NCBI GenBank assembly: GCA_964007475.1
Contig: OZ023275.1
Location: 31,005,619-31,069,618 of the forward strand
Direction of reading: 5' to 3'
Origin: Hybos culiciformis
Taxonomy: Eukaryota > Arthropoda > Insecta > Diptera > Hybotidae
DNA length: 64,000 nucleotides
A program made the position numbers and the translations under genes. Positions 54,801 through 64,000 of the stretch are shown here, in pieces. The notes below the pieces were generated by a model. The model saw only the letters and a list, made by a program, of their open reading frames with translations. It searched no databases and was not told the origin of the DNA. Position 1 is the first letter of the stretch; every line of letters starts with the position of its first letter.

Positions 54801-56632
54801 AATAACTGAGCCAATAACATCATCAGCTAAGTTTTTAGACAAACGATTGGTAACTCGTCCAAGTCCTTTAGCTGCACTCCAACTGAAAAAAATTATCTAA
54901 AATTACATTACATTTTTAAAACATAAGAGAGAAAACTTTACCGAATATCACTGCTAGTACTTCTTAGACCTTGCAACAATTCTTCAATAATGTCTTCTAT
55001 ATTTTCCGGACAAATGAAATCATTTTCATTCTCATCATTATTCCCTTTCATGTCACCACTATGCATACCATCTATATTGGATTTATCTTCGCTTAATAGA
55101 TTTTGTTCCAGATTCATTGCTAATGATCTTTTACCTCGCTGATACCTCCATGTAGCAATTCGTGGTTTCAAATACACTAACCCAATTCTTTGAATAATTT
55201 TTATGTAATATTTATATTTTAAGAAATCTGAATCATTTTTATAATCGCAAGACAAAATCCATTTTAATAAGATGTCCGCATAAATTATTATATCTTCTCG
55301 TTTTCCGTTTTTCAAAATTGCTGCAATAGCTGCTAATTGACCAAATTTAACTTCAGTTGTTTCAATTTTATGCTGCTCCATAATCCAATTCAGAAATTTC
55401 TCTAAATACAAATCCTTTATATCCATTCGAATGAAATATTTTGCTGACAAAAACGCAGCCACATTTAAGCAAGTATCATTTTGTTTAGAATATAATTTAC
55501 AAATCTCATAAATTCTTTCCATTTTTGTTCGATATCTATCATTAGAGTTTAGGCTGTGATCATTGTTAGCAACCTGTGGATAAGCATCTAATCTGGCCAT
55601 ATGAAATGGATTTAACACTAAAATTGACATCCATAGAAGCAAAATATATCGCGTCTCCCAGTTCTGTGAATCGTTAATGTCTTGATTTTCTAACAAGTCC
55701 AAAGCAAATTCTAAATCACTCAATTCATGTGGGAAAAATTTTACAATGGCTTTGTAAGTTCTCACCTAAAAATAATTCAAAAGCAATATTCCAAAATTAC
55801 TTAATTTATCACATAGGTACATAAATTGTGACATCATGTGTTTTAAGTTATTGTTAATTTTGAACAACTTATAATTGAAATTGTACAAAATTTTATAAAT
55901 TTCATTAGTCAATTGGCTTCAGCAACAACATAACATCCACTAAAAAGTGAATTAAACCCGTCTTGGAAGTCCCAGACATATGATAGGTAGGTGCAGAATT
56001 ATTAAATTTTTCTACTTAGTTAAGTTTTTGGAAATTTCAGTGTTTGATTATACCTGCTTAAAGTCTTTTGGACTAGGATATAAATTTTCACAAAAAACGG
56101 ATGCTTTTAAAAATATTTACATAATTTTAAATCTGCAATTATATCAAAAGTTGACATCTAAGACTTAAGCCATTCTTGCTTAGTAAGGCTGTAGGTAGGT
56201 AGGTACCTATTATAAAAAGATATTCCGTTCTAGAGATTCATAACTCGTTCTTGATTGACCCACTTACTTTGGATAGCGTGTACATATATTTGAAACTGGA
56301 ATGCATTAAAGATTCTTCACTATCAGAATTCTGGATTATAGCCAGTAATTTTAAAACTAATGTGTCCAAATGTGGATCCAATAAGTGCGGCTGCTCCTGA
56401 TATCTTAAAAAAAAAAAATCAATAAAACTCAAAAAAAACTGTAGGTAGTAATTTAAATATTTATTACCCACCTAGATAAAATTTCATTAAATTTTTCATA
56501 TTCTTTTTCAAATTTCTTTGAATGACACACCTTCAGATTTTCAATCATTTCCAACACTTCATCTAATTCAGTAAATAATTCCAAAGTGTTAGAAGGTTTG
56601 TCATCATCTTTTAATTCTTCAGTCGACGTCAT
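51814..56632 (-). CDS. TBCD: tubulin-specific chaperone D (tubulin-folding cofactor D), complete, 9 exons
   Basis: TBCD binds beta-tubulin and, with cofactors A, B, C and E and Arl2, assembles and recycles alpha/beta-tubulin dimers. Exons in order of translation are 56472-56632, 56268-56403, 54942-55765, 54014-54882, 53867-53956, 52985-53539, 52533-52876, 52302-52461 and 51814-52235. They sum to 3561 nt, 1186 aa plus stop, against about 1190 in fly and human. All junctions are canonical and in frame. The start is fixed by an in-frame TAA upstream. Hallmarks are RWSAAKGLGRVTNRL (from residue 374), AWHGACLAIAELAKRGLLLP, RDSACYMCWAFARAYDP and INCRRAASAAFQESVGR, the most conserved TBCD core, within a HEAT-like helical protein. 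An acidic low-complexity insert (GNNDENENDF) lies near residues 335-350. The C-terminal third diverges more. It is head-to-head with MAPR. Identity is secure. Confidence 0.98.
55766..56267 (-). other. TBCD: second intron of TBCD
   Basis: This 502-bp intron begins GTAAGTGG on the minus strand and ends TTTTTAG. It contains a TAGGTAGGTAGGTACC microsatellite (about 56190-56206) and no gene. It joins codon K99 to V100. Confidence 0.9.
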
Positions 56633-57045
56633 TATTAAATCAAAATTAATTAATTATTTTACAATATTTTGAGTTTTTAATATGATTTTTAAAACAGCCG
56701 GTATTTATTTTATAATGAAATAACTGAGACGATAAATCCAGAATCCAATAATATTTAATAATAATGAGAAAACAGAATTTTATTTTTCTTTGTGTTCTCA
56801 AAAAAAACATATGAATAGCCACCCCTACGCGATCTATCGATTTTCCTAATTGTTCCAAATTAAAATTTCTATTTCTAATCGCACTTGATTATGGTTTTGT
56901 ATGTTAAGCCATCGATTATTTAATTTTTTTACAGAGTTGACTACTAATTTCTAAATGTTGCCAGACATTCTTTGTTTTTATGTCAGAGAATTTGTTTGAT
57001 GCCAAAGTTATAACATTGGCCCATTGGTGTATTTTACTTAGTTTG

Positions 57046-57149
57046 CGATGATCGGTTTGAAGCAGAGTTGAGTTTCGTTGAGTTAATTTTTAATATGAAA
57101 TTTTTCAATTCGACGAAAACTCAACTCTGTTTCAATCCTATCATGTAAA
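57046..57149. repeat. imperfect foldback repeat, about 45-bp arms
   Basis: The left arm contains AGCAGAGTTGAGTTTCGTTG, and the right arm, read on the other strand, AACAGAGTTGAGTTTTCGTCG. The arms are separated by about 17 AT-rich bases. Similarity extends outward through GATGATCGGTTTGAA against CATGATAGGATTGAA. It is probably an eroded miniature inverted-repeat element in the shared TBCD/MAPR upstream region. Confidence 0.75.
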
Positions 57150-57173
57150 TTAGGTATAGGTAACCGCCTTTGC

Positions 57174-57345
57174 AAACTCAACGAGACGGACGCGACGCAA
57201 ACGTTAATGACGCTAAAGACCGTATAATCGCATAATTAACGTTAACGTCGAAACTGTTCGCGTCCCTATATTTTCATACATTTAATATTTCTTACGTCAT
57301 TTGCGTCGCGTCCGTCGCGTCCGTCGCGTGCGTCACGTCGAGTTT
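57174..57345. repeat. CpG-rich inverted repeat with GCGTCCGTC tandem
   Basis: The left arm AAACTCAACGAGACGGACGC continues GACGCAAACG. The right arm on the other strand reads AAACTCGACGTGACG followed by extra CGCGACGGA units before GACGCAAA. The right arm therefore has a 9-bp tandem (GCGTCCGTC) inserted relative to the left. No clear target duplication is seen. The sequence is strikingly CpG-dense for this genome. Confidence 0.75.
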
Positions 57346-57481
57346 AATCAAACTATAATAGTAAAAGAGGTTCACAGCGCCTAAAAAAGTTAAAATATAT
57401 GAAATTATATGACGAATTCTATTAGAATCCAAAACTTGCAGGTATGTAGTTTTTTCCACGATAAATTTCCACTGGCGCCGT

Positions 57482-57651
57482 GACATTTGTCCGCGGGACA
57501 TTTGTCCGCGATGAAATTTGTATGGAAAACTTCGCGGACAAATGACATTTGTCCGCGGCGGACAAAAGTCATTTCGAATCGCGGACAAATGTCATTTTGA
57601 TGTCCGAGATACAAAAACAAATCGCGGACAAATGTTCCGCGGACAAATGTC
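57482..57651. repeat. cluster of seven GACATTTGTCCGCGG-type motifs in both orientations
   Basis: GACATTTGTCCGCG occurs forward at 57482, 57497 and 57544. Its complement CGCGGACAAATG occurs at 57533, 57580, 57623 and 57638. The region can fold into several alternative hairpins and looks like a miniature foldback element built from one 14-bp word. It lies about 350 bp upstream of the MAPR start codon. Open frames through it on both strands merely reflect the repeated word. Confidence 0.85.
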
Positions 57652-57997
57652 CAACCCCCATTTCTACTCATATCCAATAAAATTTTTAATTTATAATTTG
57701 CAAAGCTGGCAGTACTCGTTCATACGTAGTTAGTTAGTAAATTCAGTAGATCGCTTTATATTTTTAAAACTTTCGCAAAAAAAAGATAAAAAGGAAAACG
57801 AAGCAGATTTTTTTTTAATACAAATACATTGTAAAAAAAAAAAGAAAAAAAAAATACATAATAAAAATTCGATAATTAAATTTATTTAAAAAAATTACTA
57901 AAAAGAATTGTATATTCAGTTTATTTTTGTTAAAAAAAAAAAATAAAAAAAAAAAATAATAATATATAGGTACCTACCTACTTATAATAAAAAAAAT

Positions 57998-60900
57998 ATG
58001 TCGGAGAAAGTAGAACAAAGTGTTGAAGGTGGTTCCTCTGTTGCTGATGATGGTGGTGCTGCTGGAGAAAGCGTTGTTGCACCAGAATCTGGATTAATTG
58101 CACAAATAATTCAAGAAATAATTTATTCTCCATTAAATGTTATTTTAGTTTTCATAATTGCAATTTTAATCTACAAAATATTCCGAGGTCGCTATGATGA
58201 CGGCTCAAAAGTTGTTCAACAAGAGGAAAAAAGATTACCAAAAATAAAACGCGATTTCACAATTCAAGAGTTAAAAAAATACGATGGTACCCAAGAAGAC
58301 GGAAGAGTATTGTTAGCTGTCAATGGTATTGTTTATGATGTTACTCTTGGAAAAAGATTTTATGGACCAGGTGTGTATTCCTAATATTATTTTATTTTTG
58401 AATTCTTGTTTTTACCTTTATTTTTATTTTTATTTTATTTTTTTTTTTTCAGAGATAAAATTCTAGACTGACCTTTGATCCTTAACGAAATATTTTTTTT
58501 CTCTTGTTTTTTTTGTTGCATATATTAAATTTTGATACAAAAAGTGCTGTCGAGCCGAACCCTTAAGTCAATTCGAAAACGTAACGAGAATATGTTTTTC
58601 ATACTATTACTAGATATAATTACTGAAAATCATTATTATTTATCAATTTTTTATGGTATTTGTAGATACAAAAATTATCTAAAAAAAAATTAAAATTCCT
58701 ACATACCGATATACCTACCTACCTATCTAATTTTTTTTTTTGAATTCATTTAAACACCAATCTAAATTTTTTTTATTTAGAATTTATGATGTGTAATATT
58801 TTTTTTGAATTATTTTAAGCTTAAAAAGCATATGATATAGGTATATGGATAATCCACACAAATGGGACTCGAATATTTACAGATTGATTAACGTTAAGTT
58901 ATTTAGAAGGAACAAGTTAAAAAAGTTTGAACTAAGTTTAAATCTAGCGAATTAATTTCGATTTGTACACCTAATATTGCATTGAGAAAATTTTTTAATT
59001 ATTATTGAAATTATTTCGCATAAGATTAGAAACATTGATTTACATTATATACATTTACAAATTTACAATATTGCAAAAATAAATGTTTTTCATTATTTTC
59101 GAAATACCTCACAGAGAACTTTGTTCCTTACACACATTTAAAAAAATTAATTATTAAAAAAAAAAAAAAAATCAGACTGTGTTAAAAAATATTAATTCAA
59201 AAGCTAAGAACAAGCTCTATAATTTGTAGAAATTTTATAAGAGCAATATAGAATACAGCATGCAATGTATATTAGTTCGATACATCTTTAAAGACCACCA
59301 ACTTTAATTGGACAACAGCTTGTCCTCAGAACTTTAAGTGAAAACATTTAAATTTTTACAACCAATATATTTTGTTATTCCTGCAATATATTTTCCAATT
59401 TTTAGTTACATATATTTAAATAATAGTATATATTTTTTTATTTAAGATGTATTAAGATGTATATTGGTCTTACAAATATTCTACAGATTATTATAGAGTT
59501 TGTATTTCTTAAGTTGATATTTCTTATCGCAGTCGGTTTTTTTTAATAATTTATTTTATTTCACACTTTTAAGTTTTGGCTATTAAAAGAGTTATTCAAT
59601 TAAATTGCTAATCAAGTAAATATTTGAACCAGGGAGACCCTAGCCACTAAAAATTTTGGGCTCGGTCTTATGGCTCAAAAAAAAATGTAGAAGATTTTTG
59701 CTCAAATAATCTTTGTTTCACTGGAGCTATCTTTTTTGAAGAACATTTTTTTTTTATATATTTTGAGCCGGGGAGACCCCAGTCCTAGACCACTACCAAA
59801 AATTGGTGGTCAGATCATCTTCATTTAACCGGACAGGTTTTGATAATTTTTTTTTTTTTGTAAATTTAGAGCCAGCCATAGGCTCCTATCCAAAATTTGT
59901 AGCAGGTAATCTTTTTTTCACCAGAACCATCTATTTTTTTTTGATAAAAGTGGCAAAGAAATATACGTACTCTCACACTCGAACTCGAAAAACATAAAAA
60001 TTTTTTAAGTCAGGTAAAAAAATACCCGATTGAAAGTGAAATTAAGAAAAAAAATTACAAGAGAACAGGTCAAGAGTAGAAAAATCTTTGTGTAAGTTTT
60101 TTTATTTAATTTTCTTATTAGACAACATATGATAATTTAATTAATTATTGATTGATTTTTCCTTAAAAAAAAACACGTTAGGTACCTACAATCACATTAC
60201 AAAACGCCTTTTCATTTAAACTTAATGTAAAAAATATGTAGGTACATAAATTTATCGAAAGTGAATTAAATTTTCTAAATTTTAACCATAATGTAAATTG
60301 TTAACAATATTTTTATTGCATACCGGAGGTGCAAAATTAAAAAAAAGTTCTATAGTACTAGGTCCAAATTTCAAAAAATATATATGTATTAGCATTGAGT
60401 TTTTAATACATGTAATTAATGTAAGTAGATGTAAATAAATAAACTTACTTATATAGTTACAACTTGCCAAAATATTAATACTTAGCTTATCAAAAATTAA
60501 CTTAAAAAAAATCTACTATGAACTTAAACAGAGAAATTTATAAGTGAAAATTTCACTACATAGGAACATAAAACAACTTATTTGCAACCAAAATATAATG
60601 CGGACTTCAAAGTGCAAAGAAATAATAGAATTATTACTTCACTTTGATAATTAATTTCATTTCTTATGCCCATTTTTAAGATCAAAGATCAAATAATTAA
60701 TTTAAATTTCTCTTTTAATTATTTTGTACATAATATTTTTTCCATCCAAATTTCCTATATATCTCAAACCAATGAATTGTTAATAAAATATGAATTTTAC
60801 TTTTTTATTTTAAGTCTAATGGGTGGAAGATTAAATATAATAAAATATCACGTTAAAAAAAATATGTATACAAAAAAGGAAATTATTTTATTTAAAATTA

Positions 60901-61662
60901 AACCTAGTTTTAATTGGCATATTTTAATTTGAAAAATTGGCATAAATTCTGTCAATATTAAGTCAAGTGTTGGGTTAGAATTTAGAATTGTAAAATTACA
61001 TTAAATTTCTTATCAAAAATATTCCAATTAAATTATCAAAAGTAATTACTAATTGATCTAAAGATTTTCAAAAATTGTCTTTATTCTTTCGACTTTACCC
61101 CCAAAAAAAACAAGTAAATTATTGATTGATACATAGCTGAAAAATTTTACATCCTAAAAGTTTTCCAATCATTAAAAATATAATAAATTAATAATATTTG
61201 ATATTTACTCAAAAAAAATATAAGATATTGAAAAAAAATTAACTTGTTTAAATAATAAAAAATAAATAAATAATAATTTAAGGTGGGGTATATTCAGCAT
61301 TCGGTGGACGGGATGCTAGCAGGGGACTTGCAACATTCAGTGTTACAACAAGCGACAAGGAATATGATGATTTAAGCGATCTTAGTATAATGGAAATGGA
61401 CTCTGTCCGAGAATGGGAAATGCAATTCAAAGGTGGGTAATCCAAATTTATCGTATTTGATAAAAAAAATAAACAATTTTCTTTTTTAGAAAAATATGAT
61501 ATAGTTGGTAAGCTATTAAAACCAGGGGAGCAACCCACTAACTACGAAGACGAAGATGATGAGACCACTGCCGACAAGTCAACTGATGAAATTGGTGACA
61601 TAAGTTCAAATGGAAATGAAAATAGTGAAGTGCGTAAACGTATCAATGTTACAGATGAATGA
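57998..61662 (+). CDS. MAPR: membrane-associated progesterone receptor component (MAPR/PGRMC family), 3 exons
   Basis: PGRMC/MAPR proteins are heme-binding, cytochrome b5-like proteins anchored in the ER membrane; they bind P450 enzymes and act in sterol and heme handling. Exons are 57998-58370, 61283-61432 and 61490-61662 (696 nt, 231 aa plus stop), with canonical, in-frame junctions. A G/A/E/V-rich acidic N-terminus (1-32) is followed by a single membrane segment (about residues 43-62, [19 protein letters not shown]) with basic residues after it, then the cytochrome b5-like domain from about residue 86 ([29 protein letters not shown]). The [21 protein letters not shown] block carries Tyr122 and Tyr128; Tyr128 aligns with the heme-ligating Tyr113 of human PGRMC1. 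[13 protein letters not shown] and [12 protein letters not shown] blocks follow, and the C-terminus is acidic. It reads GGVYSAF where relatives have GGPYGVF-like sequence. Identity is secure. Confidence 0.97.
58371..61282 (+). other. MAPR: first intron of MAPR (2.9 kb)
   Basis: The intron begins GTGTGTATT and ends AATTTAAG, splitting the glycine codon in FYGPGG. It holds TACC microsatellite patches (about 58710-58725), long T-runs and a degenerate tandem repeat at about 59628-59935. No nested gene is recognisable; frames at 59803-59997 and 60666-60932 are low in complexity. Confidence 0.9.
59628..59935. repeat. three degenerate ~110-bp tandem units
   Basis: GAACCAGGGAGACCCTAG (59628), GAGCCGGGGAGACCCCAG (about 59765) and GAGCCAGCCATAGGCTCC (about 59869) each start a unit. 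Each unit continues with a block like CCACTACCAAAAATTGGTGG, then AATCTTTNTTTCACC-GGA and a T-run. Divergence is high, so the array is old. It is unlike the surrounding AT-rich intron in base composition. Confidence 0.65.
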
Positions 61663-64000
61663 AGAAAACACAAATCGAAATGTTATATCATTAAAAAAAA
61701 AATTTAATTTTCATTTCAACCAAATTTCGTAATATTTTTCTTCAAATATTTATTTTTTCAAAAATATTTATCATCACGCTTTTTTTTTCAACAAATTTAA
61801 TACATTTGAAAAAGTTGTCCATGCGTTATTTTAAAATCGGAGAACCACTTTATTATTTTATGTTTTATATTATTAATTATCTAATGTATCTTTATTAAAG
61901 TTAATTTTAATGAAGTTCTTAATTAATTTAATTTCAAATACATTTGTTCTTATCAAATTTTTGGGAATTATGTCTATTTTTAAAAAGATTTCAAATAAAA
62001 AGCGCACGAAAAATGGAATTTAGGATCCCGAGATTCTTTAAAAAGTAAAAGGCAAACTATATCATTTTTTCTTCTTCATAGTATTCTATTAAAGAGTAAA
62101 GAGAAAAATAAAATCTATTGTTAATTAATAAATGTCGAAACATAATACAAGAAATTTGGGTCTTTGTTATCAATGTCTGAATAATAGAATTTTTATATTT
62201 TATGATAAAAATAAATTTTTATTACAATTAAAACATTAATAATTTCTTTAGTCTAAACATAAATTTTAATGTCTTTCATATTTTAAAATAAAACTGTAAA
62301 ATTAAACTTAAGAAAATTTTTAATATTAATTTTGTTTTTTAGAACTATTCAAAATTTTCCAATATCTTTATTGAATTATTTTATTTTGAAACTACGTAAA
62401 CTATTATCTAAAAACGTTGAAATCATTGTTATCGTTAGGCAAAGAAATACTTATCATATCGAGCTATTTTTTAGAAAAAATGCTTCAATTGAGTTTGCTA
62501 TATCTGTTTGGCAAAAGATAAAACATGAATCTTGAGAAATCTTATTTTCAAGTTTGATAACAAAAAAACTTAACATGCTATTATATTATTTTTCATAAAA
62601 AAAGTTATAAATATTCTAAAAGCAGGTATCATCAAACTAATTTCTATTTAAAGAAAAAACATTAACTCAGAAAATTAAAAAAGCTAATGAGACGAGGTAC
62701 AGTTTACAAATTTAACAAAAATACATTATATAAATTTTATTCTTCGTCTTTTGTTAAACAATATATAAAAATACAAAATAGGTAAAACTGATCGGAGCTT
62801 TGATTTTATCACTACGGTACACGGGTATAATTTATCAAAAACAATATTAAATAAAAGTATAATACAACTATTGAATACTTATTAATTATACATCTGTTTT
62901 ATGACTAAGTCTTTTATTTATAAGGATTTTTTTAAAATAAAACTGGTTTTTGTATTTACTTAAAAATTATAAAATATAAAAATAAAATAAATAATAAATA
63001 AGTTTATATAAAGTTAAACATATGACTTAAAATAAATTTTGCAATTTTATTTTGTTTAATTTGTGTAATGATTTTTTAGTAACATTGGTTATTTGAAACC
63101 TATCCAAAATTCGATAACTAAAAAAAAAAGACAAGAACAAAATTACTCGATTTTTTTTTTTTGAACTATGTATTTGAATTGGTTTATAACAATTATAGAT
63201 AATGATGATTTCATTCTGATTGATTATTATTATTACTAAGAAACAAAAGTATAGGTAGTCAACTCTTGATTATTTTTGTATAGGTAGTAATTGTGATTTC
63301 AAGTTCTGGTTAAAAGTAAGGGAGGTTTATTAAAAATTTGATAATATTCCTCTCGTAAATAAACCCATTTTCACATCACCACCTTACTACCTAATTAAAT
63401 TTTAATATCATTTATGTAACCTGTCTATCTAGGTCGGTATATTAAATTATTATTAGGTAGGTGCTCAGAGACTACAAGGCAAGAATTGAACCTTTTAAAT
63501 AAAGGGATGTCATAAATTATCTACATCATCCAATAAAATTACTATAATTTAATAATAATAATAATACCAATAATACATTAATATGATTATGAATTATGAT
63601 GAACAAATTAAGTGCTAAAGTACAACACCACTGGTCAGCGTTCCAGCATAATTTTCTCAGCCGAAACGAAATGAAAATATAGCGATTGTTAATGTTGACT
63701 TGTGTCCCTCAAAATTCGGTGTTGCCATTAAATTACCAGAGCATTTAATGAAAAAGTAGGGTTTTTTATTGTTTTTATAATTGACAGCAGGTACATATCT
63801 CTGGTGTCAATCGCAACAATCCATTTGGCGAGTTAATTTTTTTCATATAGAAATAACGAGTTTTTTGGTTTTAACTTAAAAGTTAATTAAGAAATTTCAA
63901 ACAATATATGATTAGTTTTTTTTTATTAACAACCCGTCACACAATCTGTACGGATGTTTTTAAGTGGGGATGTGAAATTTTGCCTTTCTATTTCCTCATC
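61663..64000. other. MAPR 3' flank and AT-rich DNA to the window end
   Basis: AATAAA at 61994-61999, 332 nt past the stop, is a plausible poly(A) signal, among other AT-rich candidates. The rest has no recognisable gene. Short TAGGTAGG patches occur (about 63250-63460), and a somewhat GC-richer stretch at about 63620-63840 could be regulatory DNA of a gene beyond the window. Confidence 0.55.

Larger units (their letters stand above)
56633..57997. other. head-to-head intergenic region, TBCD and MAPR
   Basis: These 1.37 kb must hold the 5' UTRs and promoters of both genes. They also carry three inverted-repeat structures (57046-57149, 57174-57345, 57482-57651) that are much richer in CpG than the rest of the window, and A-rich tracts just upstream of MAPR. 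A TACCTACCTAC microsatellite lies at about 57970-57981. No TATA box can be assigned in such AT-rich sequence. Confidence 0.6.

Noticed and set aside
54581..54805. Plus-strand frame opposite TBCD exon 4
   Set aside because: It is the complement of a strongly conserved TBCD exon, hence a shadow. The same applies to frames at 51851-52033, 52610-52825, 53146-53346 and 61278-61538.
57405..57677. Overlapping cysteine/arginine-rich frames on both strands
   Set aside because: They are translations of the GACATTTGTCCGCG repeat (for example repeated RGQM or ADKC words), not a conserved protein.
1..64000. CRISPR arrays, prokaryotic operons, rRNA or a novel defence system
   Set aside because: None is visible. 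Introns, poly(A)-type signals and animal genes show that this is a eukaryotic chromosome segment, and its repeats are transposon-like or microsatellite.

Overview
The window is nuclear DNA from an animal, almost certainly an insect. It is very AT-rich, full of homopolymer A/T runs, and its three protein genes are split by introns with GT/AG borders. Their products are easily recognised as insect-type cytoskeletal and membrane proteins. The first coding exon of the fascin gene is nearly identical, as I remember it, to Drosophila singed. TAGG/CCTA microsatellites are scattered throughout. I cannot fix the insect order from the sequence alone.

Layout: (1) 1-29397 is gene-poor DNA upstream of fascin, probably its long 5' noncoding first intron and/or regulatory DNA. 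It carries four non-autonomous DNA transposons (10018-10579, 15683-16195, 19061-19478, 27788-28150), three of which have exact 8-bp target-site duplications. (2) 29465-49241 (+) is the complete fascin/singed coding sequence: nine coding exons, 510 aa, with a 16.1-kb intron after the first coding exon. That intron holds a second, inverted copy of the 19061 transposon (30966-31406), another short inverted-repeat element (40011-40258) and a perfect 27-bp stem hairpin (38292-38353). (3) 49242-51813 is the intergenic space between convergent genes. (4) 51814-56632 (-) is a complete nine-exon gene for tubulin-specific chaperone D (TBCD), 1186 aa. (5) 56633-57997 is the head-to-head intergenic space, with three unusual CpG-rich inverted-repeat structures. 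(6) 57998-61662 (+) is a complete three-exon gene for a membrane-associated progesterone receptor component/MAPR protein (cytochrome b5-like heme domain), 231 aa. (7) 61663-64000 is AT-rich 3' DNA with no recognisable gene.

Fascin bundles actin filaments, TBCD folds and recycles tubulin heterodimers, and MAPR is an ER-type heme-binding membrane protein. They are ordinary neighbours and do not form an operon or a pathway. All reading frames stay open across every inferred splice junction, so none of the three genes looks broken. I found no CRISPR array, prokaryotic system, rRNA or convincing tRNA. The most notable content is the set of small transposons, especially a family whose termini resemble SPIN/Charlie-type hAT elements, and the CpG-rich palindromic repeats between TBCD and MAPR.
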